Source: Thioalkalivibrio halophilus
GTDB lineage: Bacteria > Pseudomonadota > Gammaproteobacteria > Ectothiorhodospirales > Ectothiorhodospiraceae
NCBI RefSeq assembly: GCF_001995255.1
Contig: NZ_MUZR01000004.1
Span: forward strand, 1 to 64,000
Direction: 5' to 3'
DNA: 64,000 nt
Shown: in pieces, positions 24,055 to 32,681 of the stretch
Layout: the number at the start of each line of letters is the position of its first letter
Numbering within the stretch: the first letter of the stretch is position 1
Made by a program: the position numbers and the translations under genes
The notes under the pieces: model-generated
Told to the model about the DNA's origin: nothing
Databases searched by the model: none
The model's input: the letters and a program-made list of their open reading frames with translations, nothing else

Positions 24055-25323
24055 ATGATGATCCGTGACGTAATGTTCGCGTTTGCCTTTTTCTACCCGC
24101 TGATCATGGCCTGGATGTGGATGTTCGGCGGGCTCTGGTACTACCTGCGCTGGGAACGGGGCAACCGTACGCCGCCACCGGTGAAGGGGGACCCGGGGGT
24201 CAGCATCATCATCCCCTGCTTCAACGAAGAGGCCCAGATCCGCGAGACCATCGCCTACGCCCTCGCCTCCGAATACCCGGACTTCGAGGTCATCGCGGTC
24301 AATGACGGCAGTGGCGACAACAGCGCCGCGATCCTCGACGAACTGGCGTACGAACACCCGCGCCTGCGGGTCATCCACCTGGCCTCCAATCAGGGCAAGG
24401 CCGTGGCCCTGCGCACCGGGGCCCTCGCCGCCCGCAACGAATACCTGGTGTGCATCGATGGCGACGCCCTGCTGCACCCGGAGGCGGTGCACTGGCTGGC
24501 GTTTCACCTGGCGTCGGGGCCCCGCGTCGGCGCGGTCACCGGCAACCCGCGTATCCTCAATCGCACCACCATGCTGGGCAAGCTGCAGGTGGGCGAGTTC
24601 TCCTCCATCATCGGCCTGATCAAGCGGGCGCAGCGGGTCTATGGGCGGGTCTTCACGATCTCCGGGGTGATCGCGGGGTTCCGCCGGACCGCGCTCGATC
24701 GGGTCGGGTACTGGGCTCCCGACATGGTCACCGAGGACATCGACATCTCCTGGCGCCTGCAGATGGATCACTGGGACGTGCGCTACGAGGCCAACGCCCT
24801 GACCTACATCTACATGCCGGAAACCCTGCGCGGCCTGTGGAAGCAGCGCCTGCGCTGGGCCCAGGGCGGGGTCGAGGCGCTGGTGCGCCATCTCCCGGAT
24901 CTGTTCATGTGGCGACGCCGGCGTTTCTGGATGGTGGCGCTGGAATTCGGGGTCAGTGTCCTGTGGGCCTACGTGATCCTGTTCATCATGCTGCTGTTCG
25001 TGGTCGGCCAGCTGGTACCCCTGCCGCCGCAGTGGCACATCGAGACCCTGCTGCCACAATGGAACGGGGTGATCCTGGGTGTGACCTGTCTGATCCAGTT
25101 CCTGGTGAGTCTCGCGATCGACCGCCACTACGAACCGCGCCGCCGGTTCCTGCGCAACTATCTCTGGATCATCTGGTACCCGCTGGCGTTCTGGGTGCTG
25201 TCGGTGTTCACCACCGTGGCGGCTTTCCCGCGTGCGCTGTCCAAGCCGCGCGGCATGCGGGCCCGCTGGACCAGCCCGGACCGCGGCCTGCGGGCGGAAG
25301 CGTCGGGAGAGGGCCGTGACTGA
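24055..25323 (+). CDS. pgaC: PgaC, poly-beta-1,6-GlcNAc synthase
   Basis: A 422-residue processive GT2 glycosyltransferase in the inner membrane. It has one N-terminal hydrophobic helix, a cytoplasmic catalytic domain (about 50-290) and a further membrane block near 300-400. Motifs are visible: VSIIIPCFNEE, VNDGSGDNS, IDGDALL (the DxD), the TEDIDISWR acceptor motif and QRLRWAQGG, the Q-x2-R-W processivity motif. It polymerises UDP-GlcNAc and in E. coli needs PgaD and c-di-GMP. Two tandem ATGs (24055, 24058) follow GACGGGAG. Its stop lies inside the next gene's start region. Confidence 0.95.
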   Translation: MMIRDVMFAFAFFYPLIMAWMWMFGGLWYYLRWERGNRTPPPVKGDPGVSIIIPCFNEEAQIRETIAYALASEYPDFEVIAVNDGSGDNSAAILDELAYEHPRLRVIHLASNQGKAVALRTGALAARNEYLVCIDGDALLHPEAVHWLAFHLASGPRVGAVTGNPRILNRTTMLGKLQVGEFSSIIGLIKRAQRVYGRVFTISGVIAGFRRTALDRVGYWAPDMVTEDIDISWRLQMDHWDVRYEANALTYIYMPETLRGLWKQRLRWAQGGVEALVRHLPDLFMWRRRRFWMVALEFGVSVLWAYVILFIMLLFVVGQLVPLPPQWHIETLLPQWNGVILGVTCLIQFLVSLAIDRHYEPRRRFLRNYLWIIWYPLAFWVLSVFTTVAAFPRALSKPRGMRARWTSPDRGLRAEASGEGRD

Positions 25324-26866
25324 CGCAAGGCAGCGCCCCCGGATTCCGGAGGTCCTCGATTTTCCCGAGCTGCGCACCGCCCGCCACCGGGGGGTGGGAG
25401 CGATGCTGGCGCTCGCCGGGTGGGCGCTCTGGCTCTATCTGCTGACGCCGTTGCTGGCCCTGGGGGGCTGGGTGTTCGGGTTCGGGCGGTTCGAGGAATA
25501 TGTCCTCGATGACCCGCTGCGTACGGCCTTCACGGTGCAGATCTACGTGCTGGTGGTGATCGTGGCCGGGGCCCTGTTCCTCGGCTGGGCGATCTACAAT
25601 ATGGTCCGTTTCCGCGGACGTGAACGCCGCCGGGCGCCGCCGCCGGTGAATGCCGAGGGTCTGGCCCGCTCGTTCGGGCTCGATCCGTTCGCCGTGCAGC
25701 GGACACAGGGTGCCCGGGTCGGCGTGGTGCAGTTTGATGAGGACGGGCGGGTGCTGGATACCCGTCTCCTGGTGCCCTTGTCGGTGGAGAAGGCGGCCGG
25801 CCCCCCCGGTGCGCATTCGGAGTATTCGAGTGCTGCACTCGGTTTGTGGCCTGCCGCTGCCGGATGCCCTATACTTCCGCCCCTCGTGCGCGCCCGTGCG
25901 CCGCAGCTTTCAGGGCCGCGCCCGGATTCCAGGGGAAACCAAAATCAAGGCCGCATTCGGCCGGATCTCGGAGGGAGAGAAGTGGCGAATCAACCGATCA
26001 AGATGGATGCCGGGAACAAGGTGCTGCTGTTCGTCTCGGCGATCGCGCTGGCGGGCGCGGTCATTTTCCTGGTGGCCCAGCTGGTGAACTGGCTCGGCCA
26101 GATGGGCACGGCGGAACGCACCACCATCACCGAGGAACAGCTCGCGGAGCGCCTGACTCCGGCGGGGCGGGTCGAGGCTGGCCCGGTCGACGCGGCGGAC
26201 GAAGAAGCGGCCGATCTGAGTCCCGGGGATGTCTATCAGAATGTATGCGCGGCCTGTCATGACACGGGGGCCTCGGGGGCGCCCATCGTGGACGACACCG
26301 ATGAATGGTCCTCGCGCTTCAGTGACAAGGGCATGGATACCCTCTTTGATCACTCCCTCAACGGCTTCAATGCGATGCCGGCGAAGGGCGGAGACCCGAG
26401 TCTGAGTGACGACGAGGTCCGCCGTGCGGTCGCCTATATGCTGGACCAGGCGGACGTGGATCATGGCTGGTCGCCGGACAACGGTGCCGCTGAGAACGGC
26501 AACGATGAGGAAGCCGTGAGCGAGACGGCAGAAGAGGTCGCCGCCGAGGACGAGGCCGCTGCGGAGGAAGCCGCCGCGAACGGTGAGGCCGTCAACGGCA
26601 TCGATCTCGCTTCCGGCGATGCCACCCGGGCCGAGAACCAGCTGTTCGGCACCTGCGTGGCCTGCCACGGCGCCCGGGGCCAGGGCGTGGGCATCTTCCC
26701 GAGCATCGCCGGGAATACGGCGGAGTTCATTGCCGGTCGCCTGGTGGCGTACCGCGCCGGCGAGACGGTGGGTGACGATACCCACCTGATGGCCCCGAAC
26801 GCGCGCAATCTGTCGGATCAGGACATCGCCGATCTGGCCGTCTATATCGCGACGCTGGAAGAGTAA
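25316..26866 (+). CDS. pgaD: PgaD, reading in frame into a diheme cytochrome c
   Basis: A GTG at 25316 overlaps the pgaC stop and begins VTDARQRPRIPEV. The first ~160 residues match PgaD: two transmembrane helices (about residues 23-45 and 62-85), then an AIYNMVRF segment and a short cytoplasmic domain ending near SVEKAAG (25801). PgaD helps PgaC bind c-di-GMP. No stop follows. The frame stays open through a 60-residue low-complexity linker into the cytochrome coding region, giving a 516-residue fusion. A run of seven C at 25801-25807 marks the end of the PgaD-like part, but shifting frame there does not give a nearby stop either. PgaD has both ends in the cytoplasm, so the cytochrome's own helix would place its hemes in the periplasm. 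Confidence 0.75.
   Translation: MTDARQRPRIPEVLDFPELRTARHRGVGAMLALAGWALWLYLLTPLLALGGWVFGFGRFEEYVLDDPLRTAFTVQIYVLVVIVAGALFLGWAIYNMVRFRGRERRRAPPPVNAEGLARSFGLDPFAVQRTQGARVGVVQFDEDGRVLDTRLLVPLSVEKAAGPPGAHSEYSSAALGLWPAAAGCPILPPLVRARAPQLSGPRPDSRGNQNQGRIRPDLGGREVANQPIKMDAGNKVLLFVSAIALAGAVIFLVAQLVNWLGQMGTAERTTITEEQLAERLTPAGRVEAGPVDAADEEAADLSPGDVYQNVCAACHDTGASGAPIVDDTDEWSSRFSDKGMDTLFDHSLNGFNAMPAKGGDPSLSDDEVRRAVAYMLDQADVDHGWSPDNGAAENGNDEEAVSETAEEVAAEDEAAAEEAAANGEAVNGIDLASGDATRAENQLFGTCVACHGARGQGVGIFPSIAGNTAEFIAGRLVAYRAGETVGDDTHLMAPNARNLSDQDIADLAVYIATLEE
25870..25875 (+). promoter_or_regulatory. Candidate -10 element for the diheme cytochrome gene
   Basis: TATACT lies 107 bases before the cytochrome's GTG in the PgaD-cytochrome linker region. 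No good -35 is seen at 16-18 bases (TGGCCT at 17; TTGTGG at 20). It hints that the cytochrome has its own transcript. Confidence 0.4.
25982..26866 (+). CDS. Membrane-anchored diheme cytochrome c (c5 + c4/c553 type)
   Basis: The likely independent product is 294 residues, starting at GTG 25982 behind a strong GAGGGAGAG (25971-25979). It has an N-terminal anchor helix (VLLFVSAIALAGAV...), a c5-like heme domain with CAACH and distal Met in MPAKGG, an acidic Ala/Glu-rich linker, and a second class-I heme domain with CVACH and a later LMAPN methionine. It would carry electrons in the periplasm, probably toward the cbb3 oxidase encoded in this window. The linker's high Glu content is typical of halophile exported proteins. 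The same codons are reachable by read-through from pgaD. A terminator follows. Confidence 0.88.
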   Translation: MANQPIKMDAGNKVLLFVSAIALAGAVIFLVAQLVNWLGQMGTAERTTITEEQLAERLTPAGRVEAGPVDAADEEAADLSPGDVYQNVCAACHDTGASGAPIVDDTDEWSSRFSDKGMDTLFDHSLNGFNAMPAKGGDPSLSDDEVRRAVAYMLDQADVDHGWSPDNGAAENGNDEEAVSETAEEVAAEDEAAAEEAAANGEAVNGIDLASGDATRAENQLFGTCVACHGARGQGVGIFPSIAGNTAEFIAGRLVAYRAGETVGDDTHLMAPNARNLSDQDIADLAVYIATLEE

Positions 26867-26883
26867 ACCGGGCCTTCGGTCGC

Positions 26884-26921
26884 AGCCCCGTCGCGGTGCG
26901 GAACCCGCGGCGGGGCTTTTT
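26884..26921. terminator. Bidirectional terminator between cytochrome and comM
   Basis: AGCCCCGTCGCGG (26884-26896) pairs with 26905-26917 over 13 bases with one G-T, around an eight-base loop, and is followed by TTTTT. It lies between convergent genes and ends the cytochrome transcript. Confidence 0.85.
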
Positions 26922-26926
26922 CGTGT

Positions 26927-28438
26927 CTACTCCACGCGCCAATGGTCCAGGGCACGGAAGCTGAGGGCCTCGGTCAGCTGGGCGCGGCCGATGGTCGGTG
27001 CCCCGGCAAGGTCGGCCAGGCTGCGGGCGACGCGCAGGATCCGGTGGTAGGCCCGGGCCGACAGGCGAAAACGTTCCGCGGCGGCATCCAGCAGCGCCCG
27101 TTCTTCCTCGGGCAGGCTGGCGTGCTGCTGCAGGGCACGGCCTTCCAGCATCCGGTTCAGACAGCCCTGGCGTTCCAGCTGGAGCCGGCGCGCCGCGGCT
27201 ACGCGGCGGGCAACCGTGGTGCTGTCCTCGGCGTCCGGGTCGGGGGTGTCGCGGCCGAGTTCCGCCGGCGGAATGCGCGGTACGTCGATCGCGAGGTCGA
27301 TCCGGTCCAGCAGCGGCGCCGACAGCCGCTTGCGATGGCGCCCGCGCTGCTCCGGGGTGCACTGGCACGCGTTCCCCAGGTCACAATCGAAGCCCTGCGG
27401 GCAGGGATTCATGGCGCCGACCAGCTGGAAATGCGCCGGGAATTCGGCCTGGTGGGCGGCGCGGGAGATGTGGATGACGCCGGTCTCCAGGGGCTCGCGC
27501 AGCACGTCCAGCACTCGCCGGTCGAACTCGGTCAGCTCGTCCAGGAACAGCACTCCATTGTGGGCCAGCGAGATCTCTCCCGGGCGGGGCGTCCCGCCGC
27601 CCCCCACCAGGGCCACGCCCGAGGCTGTGTGGTGCGGCTGCCGGAACGGGCGGCTGCGCCAGTCCTCGTGCAGGTGCCGGGTGCCGCGCAGGCTGTGGAT
27701 CGCGGCGGTTTCCAGGGCTTCGGCGTCATCCATGGGCGGCAGGAGCCCGGGCATGCGGGCGGCGAGCATGGACTTGCCGCTGCCCGGCGGTCCGACCATC
27801 AGCAGGTGATGCCCGCCGGCGGCGGCGATCTCCAGCGCGCGGCGTGCGCGATGCTGGCCGCGTACGTCGGCCAGGTCGGGGTAGGCCGGCGGACACGCCG
27901 CCGGAGGTTCGGCGGCGGGCAGGGCGGGGCCCCCGTTGAGGGCCGCGCAGACCTCGCCCAGGTGGCGCGCGGTGACGATGTCGGCACGCCCGGTCAGGGC
28001 GGCCTCGCGACCGTCATCGGGGTTCAGGACCAGCTGGTGCCCCGCCTCGCCGGCGGCCAGTCCGGCCGGCAGGGCGCCGCCCACCGGACGGATGTGCCCG
28101 TCGAGGCTCAGTTCGCCGAGGAATTCGCGGGTATCCAGGGCGCTCTGCGGGACCTGTTCACTGGCCGCCAGGATCCCCAGTGCAATCCCCAGATCGAAGC
28201 GCCCGCCCTCCTTGGGCAGGTCGGCGGGCGCCAGGTTGACGGTGATGCGCCGACGCGGAAACTCGAAGCCTGCGGTCTGGATGGCCGCGCGCACGCGGTC
28301 GCGGCTTTCGCGCACCGCGGCCTCGGGCAGGCCGACGATCTGGAAGGCCGGCAGGCCGTTGGCCAGGTGGGTCTCGATGGTGACGGCCGGTGCGCGGATC
28401 CCGTCGGTCGCGCGCGCGGTAACAATGGCGATGGGCAT
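26927..28438 (-). CDS. comM: ComM/YifB-type Mg-chelatase-like AAA ATPase
   Basis: A 503-residue protein, beginning MPIAIVTARATDGIRA at the ATG complement 28436-28438 behind GGGAGAGG. It has the ChlI-like N-terminal domain (about 20-140), Walker A GPPGSGKSM (near 220), Walker B VLFLDEL and a C-terminal Mg-chelatase domain. ComM is a hexameric helicase that promotes branch migration when single-stranded DNA integrates during natural transformation. The gene is widespread even in bacteria not known to be competent. It is followed downstream by the convergent terminator and preceded by ubiK, transcribed the same way. Confidence 0.93.
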   Translation of the reverse strand: MPIAIVTARATDGIRAPAVTIETHLANGLPAFQIVGLPEAAVRESRDRVRAAIQTAGFEFPRRRITVNLAPADLPKEGGRFDLGIALGILAASEQVPQSALDTREFLGELSLDGHIRPVGGALPAGLAAGEAGHQLVLNPDDGREAALTGRADIVTARHLGEVCAALNGGPALPAAEPPAACPPAYPDLADVRGQHRARRALEIAAAGGHHLLMVGPPGSGKSMLAARMPGLLPPMDDAEALETAAIHSLRGTRHLHEDWRSRPFRQPHHTASGVALVGGGGTPRPGEISLAHNGVLFLDELTEFDRRVLDVLREPLETGVIHISRAAHQAEFPAHFQLVGAMNPCPQGFDCDLGNACQCTPEQRGRHRKRLSAPLLDRIDLAIDVPRIPPAELGRDTPDPDAEDSTTVARRVAAARRLQLERQGCLNRMLEGRALQQHASLPEEERALLDAAAERFRLSARAYHRILRVARSLADLAGAPTIGRAQLTEALSFRALDHWRVE

Positions 28439-28528
28439 CCCTGCCTCTCCCTGTTCGGGCCGGGCGTTCCGGGCCCGGCGGCAACTGGTTGGTGATGGCG
28501 CGGCCGCGGGCGGCGCCACATGCGGCGA

Positions 28529-28798
28529 TCAGTTGTCGGAATCGGTGTCCTGCGGCCGGGCGGCCTGCTCGAGGGCTTCCACCCGGGCCTCCAGTTCGGC
28601 GAGGCGCTCGCGGGTGCGCTCCAGCAGGGCGACCTGGACGTCGAAGTCCTCGCGGGTCACCACATCCATGCGCTCCAGCCCGGCCTGCAGCGAGCTGCGC
28701 ACCTGGCGGTGGACGTCTTCCTGCACGCTGCGCACCGATTCCGGCAGGCTTTCGGTAATGCGTCGGGCGAGGTCATCGAAATGTTTCGGGTCAAGCAT
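28529..28798 (-). CDS. ubiK: UbiK, accessory factor for ubiquinone synthesis
   Basis: An 89-residue protein, MLDPKHFDDLARRI, with an amphipathic N-terminal half and a C-terminal coiled coil (LLERTRERLAELEARVEALE). This is the BMFP/YqiC family. UbiK binds UbiJ and lipids and helps assemble the aerobic ubiquinone complex. Length and the DPKxxDDLARRI start are typical. It is transcribed with comM, 90 bases apart. Confidence 0.92.
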   Translation of the reverse strand: MLDPKHFDDLARRITESLPESVRSVQEDVHRQVRSSLQAGLERMDVVTREDFDVQVALLERTRERLAELEARVEALEQAARPQDTDSDN

Positions 28799-28846
28799 GC
28801 CTGCGGTCTCCGGGTTTCGGTTCTTCCAGTCTAACGCGTTCCGGTG

Positions 28847-29632
28847 TCATTGCGAGGCCGAGCGGCCGCCATCCACCGGGATCACCTGGCCGGTGATGTA
28901 GGGGGATTCCAGCAGCAGGAAGCGCACGGTGCGGGCGATATCCGCCGGCTCGCCGGGCCGCTTGAGGGCCGTGCGCTCCACCATTGCCTCGTGGGGGGCG
29001 ACGTTGGCCGGGTCTTCGGGAGTGAGGATGGCCCCCGGTGCCACGCCGTTGACGCGCACCTCCGGACCCAGCTCGCGTGCCAGCGACTGGGTCAGGGCAT
29101 GCAGCCCGGCCTTGGCCGCCGAATACACCGGATAGCCGCTCAGCGGTCGCAGGGCGTGGATGTCGACGATGTTCACCACCGCGCCGCCGCTCGCCCGCAG
29201 GGCGGGGGTGCAGGCCTGGGTCAGGAACAGCGGGGCGCGCACGTTGGAGCCCATCAGGTCGTCCCATTGCGCCATGGTGATCTCGCCCACCGGCGTGGGG
29301 TAGAAGGTGGAGGCGTTGTTGACCAGAAAGTCCAGCCGGCCGCGCCAGTCATGCGCTTCCCGGGCCAGGGCCTCAGGGGCCTGCGGGTCGAGCAGGTCGG
29401 CCTGCAGCGGCCGGGCACTGTCGGGACGCCGGGCGTTCAGTTCGTCGGTCAGCGCTTCGGCATCGGCGCGCGAGCGCCGACAGTGCACGATGACGTCCAG
29501 TCCGGCGGCGTGCAGTTCGCGCGCGATGGCCGCGCCGATGCGCCGCGCGCCGCCGGTGATCAGGACCACGCGGCGTTCGCCGCCGTCCTCCGGGGGTTTC
29601 GGTGAATCCTTGCCTGGGGCACTCTCTGTCAC
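28847..29632 (-). CDS. Pteridine reductase (short-chain dehydrogenase)
   Basis: A 261-residue SDR-fold NADPH enzyme. The cofactor motif is TGGARRIG, the pteridine-reductase form with paired arginines, and the active site is YSAAKAG (Tyr-x3-Lys); NNAS is the structural motif. Members reduce dihydrofolate, dihydromonapterin or related pterins (FolM in E. coli). I chose GTG 29632 because GGGAG lies six bases ahead; it gives VTESAPGKDS before the core. An upstream ATG is out of frame. The gene is divergent from the MidA-type methyltransferase with a 30-base gap. Exact pterin substrate is not determinable. Confidence 0.83.
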   Translation of the reverse strand: MTESAPGKDSPKPPEDGGERRVVLITGGARRIGAAIARELHAAGLDVIVHCRRSRADAEALTDELNARRPDSARPLQADLLDPQAPEALAREAHDWRGRLDFLVNNASTFYPTPVGEITMAQWDDLMGSNVRAPLFLTQACTPALRASGGAVVNIVDIHALRPLSGYPVYSAAKAGLHALTQSLARELGPEVRVNGVAPGAILTPEDPANVAPHEAMVERTALKRPGEPADIARTVRFLLLESPYITGQVIPVDGGRSASQ

Positions 29633-29662
29633 TGCCAACTCCCTGCATGGAACGAATGACCA

Positions 29663-30865
29663 ATGCCGCCGGCAGAATCTAGCACAGGATCCAGCAGCGA
29701 CTCCGGGGATCCGGGTGCGGCCCTTTCCGCCCGCCTGGTGGACTCCCTGCAACAGAGCATCCGCGAGGCCGGAGGGTTCCTGCCCTTCGTCGAATATATG
29801 GACCGGGCGCTTTATGCGCCGGGTCTGGGATATTACGTCAACGGGGCGCACAAGCTGGGTGCGGGCGGGGATTTCGTGACCGCGCCGGAGATCTCGCCGT
29901 TGTTCGGCGAGACCCTGGCGGCATGGCTGGCGCCCGTGCTGCAGCAGGACCTGGACGGTGAGGGGGTGATCCTCGAGTTCGGTGGTGGCACCGGGCGGCT
30001 GGCAGGCGACGTGCTGGCGACCCTGCGCGAGGCGGGAGTGCCGTGGGCGGGCTACTGGATCCTGGAGGTCAGTCCGGATCTGCGCGAGCGCCAGCGCGAG
30101 TATCTGCAGGCGGTGCTGCCGGCGGAAGACTTCGCGCGGGTGACCTGGCTGGATGCCCTGCCGGGCGAGCCCTGGCGCGGCGTGGTGCTGGCCAACGAGG
30201 TGCTGGATGCCCTGCCGGTGGAGCTGTTCCGCTGGCGTGACGGGGCGGTGGGGCAGATGGGCGTGTCCGCGGACGAGGGCGGCCTGGTGCTGGCCGAACG
30301 CCCGGCGCCGGAGCCGCTGCGCAGCGCAGTGTACGAGCTGCACGCGCGCTGCGGGCCGTGGCCCGAGGGTTACACCTCGGAGTGGCGTCCGGCCCAGAAC
30401 GCCTGGGTCGCGGCCGCGGCGGAGCATCTGGAGCGCGGCGCGGTGGTGATCGTCGACTACGGCTTCCCGCGCGACGCCTTCTACGCCCCGGAGCGGCATC
30501 AGGGGACGCTGGTGGGCTACCACCGTCAGCAGATGGTGCTGGATCCACTGGCGCAGCCGGGGCTGATGGATCTGACCGCCAGCGTGGATTTTACCGCGGT
30601 CGCGGAGGCCGCGGATGCCGCCGGGCTGGAGGTCGCGGTGTACGCCGCACAGGGCGAGTTCCTGCTGGCGGCCGGCCTTCCCGCGCGCTTCGATGCGCGG
30701 GTGGGCGACGCCAGTGACGCCGAGACCACCCTGCGTGCGGCGCAGGCGGTGCGCATGCTGACGCTGCCGGGGGAGATGGGCGAGCGCTTTCAGGTGATGG
30801 CCCTGACCCGCGACTGCCCGTCGCTGCCGCGGGCCGGCCTTCCCGACCGCCGGGGGCGCCTGTGA
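29663..30865 (+). CDS. MidA/NDUFAF7-family class I SAM methyltransferase
   Basis: A 400-residue protein of the DUF185/MidA family. Visible are [28 protein letters not shown], here noted by its parts GGDFVTAPE and SPLFGE, the SAM motif [12 protein letters not shown] and [11 protein letters not shown]. In eukaryotes NDUFAF7 dimethylates an arginine of complex I; bacterial targets are not established. It reads toward tsaD with a 61-base gap, suggesting co-transcription. Confidence 0.87.
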   Translation: MPPAESSTGSSSDSGDPGAALSARLVDSLQQSIREAGGFLPFVEYMDRALYAPGLGYYVNGAHKLGAGGDFVTAPEISPLFGETLAAWLAPVLQQDLDGEGVILEFGGGTGRLAGDVLATLREAGVPWAGYWILEVSPDLRERQREYLQAVLPAEDFARVTWLDALPGEPWRGVVLANEVLDALPVELFRWRDGAVGQMGVSADEGGLVLAERPAPEPLRSAVYELHARCGPWPEGYTSEWRPAQNAWVAAAAEHLERGAVVIVDYGFPRDAFYAPERHQGTLVGYHRQQMVLDPLAQPGLMDLTASVDFTAVAEAADAAGLEVAVYAAQGEFLLAAGLPARFDARVGDASDAETTLRAAQAVRMLTLPGEMGERFQVMALTRDCPSLPRAGLPDRRGRL

Positions 30866-30926
30866 TGGAGACACGGGGGCGGTGCGGGCACTTTCCCGCC
30901 GGGGCGCCGCGGGGCATGATTCCCGG

Positions 30927-31946
30927 ATGAACGTACTCGGCATCGAAACTTCCTGCGACGAGACCGGCGTGGCGCTGATCAGCGACCGCGACGGTCTGCT
31001 CGCGCACCGGCTCTACAGCCAGACCGACCTGCACGCGGTCTACGGCGGGGTAGTGCCCGAGCTGGCCTCCCGGGACCATGTCAGGCGCTTGCTGCCGCTG
31101 GTGCGCGCGGTGCTGGACGAGGCGGGCATGCGCGGGGGGGAGCTGGATGCCATCGCCTACACCGGCGGGCCGGGGCTGCTGGGCGCGCTGCTTACGGGTG
31201 CCGCAGTGGCGCGTTCGCTCGCCTGGGGCTGGGGTGTCCCGGCCCTGCCGGTGCATCACCTCGAGGGGCATCTGCTGGCGCCAATGCTGGAGGGCGAGTT
31301 CGAGTTTCCCTTCCTGGTGCTACTGGTGTCCGGCGGCCACACCCAGCTGATCCACGCGCGTGCCCTGGGCGACTATGAGCTGCTGGGCGAGAGCATCGAC
31401 GATGCCGCCGGCGAGGCCTTCGACAAGACCGCGAAGCTCCTGGGTCTGGGCTATCCGGGCGGGCCGGCGCTGGCGCGGCTGGCGGCCGACGGACAGGCGG
31501 ATGTGCTGCGCCTGCCGCGGCCGATGCTTGACCGGCCCGGTCTGGACATGAGCTTCTCCGGGCTGAAGACCGCAGTGCTGACGGCCGTGCGCAAGGGCGG
31601 ACATGCCCCGGCCGACGTCGCGCGGGCGTTCGAGGAGGCGGTCAGCGAGACCCTGGTGGAGAAGACCCGGCGTGCGCTGAAGCAGAGCCGTGCGCCGGCG
31701 CTGGTGGTGGCCGGCGGGGTGGCCGCGAACGCGACCCTGCGCGCGGGTCTGGAACGGATGGCGCGCGAGAGCGGCGTGCCGGTGCATTTTCCGCGGGCGG
31801 AATTCTGCACCGACAACGGGGCGATGATCGCGCTGGCCGGCCTGCGCCGGTTGCAGACCGGGCGCGCCGCCGAGGCGGTGGACGACGCCGGCACCCCGGT
31901 CATCCATGCCCGGGCGCGCTGGCCGCTGGCGGAGCTGACCGGCTGA
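30927..31946 (+). CDS. tsaD: TsaD, tRNA threonylcarbamoyladenosine synthase subunit
   Basis: A 339-residue ASKHA-fold protein, [17 protein letters not shown], with the metal-binding HHLEGH and the conserved SGGHTQL and [13 protein letters not shown] segments. TsaD transfers threonylcarbamoyl to A37 of ANN-decoding tRNAs with TsaB and TsaE. ATG 30927 matches the family start; an in-frame start at 30882 would add 15 residues. It is convergent with plsY, 18 bases apart. Confidence 0.97.
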   Translation: MNVLGIETSCDETGVALISDRDGLLAHRLYSQTDLHAVYGGVVPELASRDHVRRLLPLVRAVLDEAGMRGGELDAIAYTGGPGLLGALLTGAAVARSLAWGWGVPALPVHHLEGHLLAPMLEGEFEFPFLVLLVSGGHTQLIHARALGDYELLGESIDDAAGEAFDKTAKLLGLGYPGGPALARLAADGQADVLRLPRPMLDRPGLDMSFSGLKTAVLTAVRKGGHAPADVARAFEEAVSETLVEKTRRALKQSRAPALVVAGGVAANATLRAGLERMARESGVPVHFPRAEFCTDNGAMIALAGLRRLQTGRAAEAVDDAGTPVIHARARWPLAELTG

Positions 31947-31964
31947 AGCCGTGCCGCAGCCGTG

Positions 31965-32609
31965 CTACGCGGAGCCGTCTCCTCCGGCGTCGTCTTCCCC
32001 GGAGGCGGGCTTTTTCTTCTCGCCGATGCGGGATTCCTCGCCGCGCATCAGCCGCCGGATGTTTTCGTCATGGCGGATGAACAGGATCAGGGCCATCACC
32101 GCGACCAGCGTGACGATCCAGAAATCCGGCTCGCCCGGGGCGAAGGCCAGGTACAGCGGCGCCGCGCCGGCGGCCACCAGCGCCGCCAGCGAGGAATAGC
32201 GCCAGATCGCAGCGACCGCCAGCCAGGTCAGCGCGCTCAGCAGGGCGACCAGCGGGTTTAGCGCCAGCAGGACGCCCAGCGCGGTGGCGACACCCTTGCC
32301 GCCCTGAAAGCGGTAGTACACTGGCAGGACGTGGCCGAGGAAGGCCGCCAGGCCGACGGCACCCGCGGCCCAGCCCGGCAGGTCCGTCCACTGCAGGACG
32401 ATGAAGACCGGCAGCCAGCCTTTGGCCACGTCGCCCAGCAGGGTGATCAGGGCCGCCGTGCGCCCGCCGGTACGCAGCACGTTGGTGGCCCCGGGGTTGC
32501 GCGAGCCGCTGGTGCGGGGATCGGGCAGCCGCAGCGCATGGCTGACCAGGATCGCGCTGGATACGGACCCGAGCAGATAGGCGAGGACGATGGCAATGGC
32601 GCTGAGCAT
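31965..32609 (-). CDS. plsY: PlsY, acyl-phosphate:glycerol-3-phosphate acyltransferase
   Basis: A 214-residue inner-membrane protein with about five helices. The family motifs are clear: GSRNPGATNVLR, HVLPVYYRFQGGKGVAT, here noted in two parts (HVLPVYYRF and GGKGVATALG), and IRHDENIRRL. PlsY makes lysophosphatidate from acyl-phosphate, the first phospholipid step. The tail is extended by a hydrophilic Lys/Glu/Asp stretch. ATG complement is 32607-32609. It diverges from bioH, 72 bases away. Confidence 0.96.
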   Translation of the reverse strand: MLSAIAIVLAYLLGSVSSAILVSHALRLPDPRTSGSRNPGATNVLRTGGRTAALITLLGDVAKGWLPVFIVLQWTDLPGWAAGAVGLAAFLGHVLPVYYRFQGGKGVATALGVLLALNPLVALLSALTWLAVAAIWRYSSLAALVAAGAAPLYLAFAPGEPDFWIVTLVAVMALILFIRHDENIRRLMRGEESRIGEKKKPASGEDDAGGDGSA

Positions 32610-32681
32610 GGTGGAGCGGTTCCGGTTGGCGAATGCGGGCCCATCATACGCAACGGGGCGTGGCCGGGGCAGGGGGCGCTC

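Noticed and set aside
25801-25807. C7 run as a simple frameshift explaining the missing pgaD stop
   Set aside because: Adding or deleting one base there leads into frames that are also open for over 250 bases, so it would not give a normal PgaD end.
32331-32681. Longer bioH start at 32331
   Set aside because: It would overlap most of plsY on the other strand and add over 110 residues with no homology; GTG 32682 starts at the hydrolase core.
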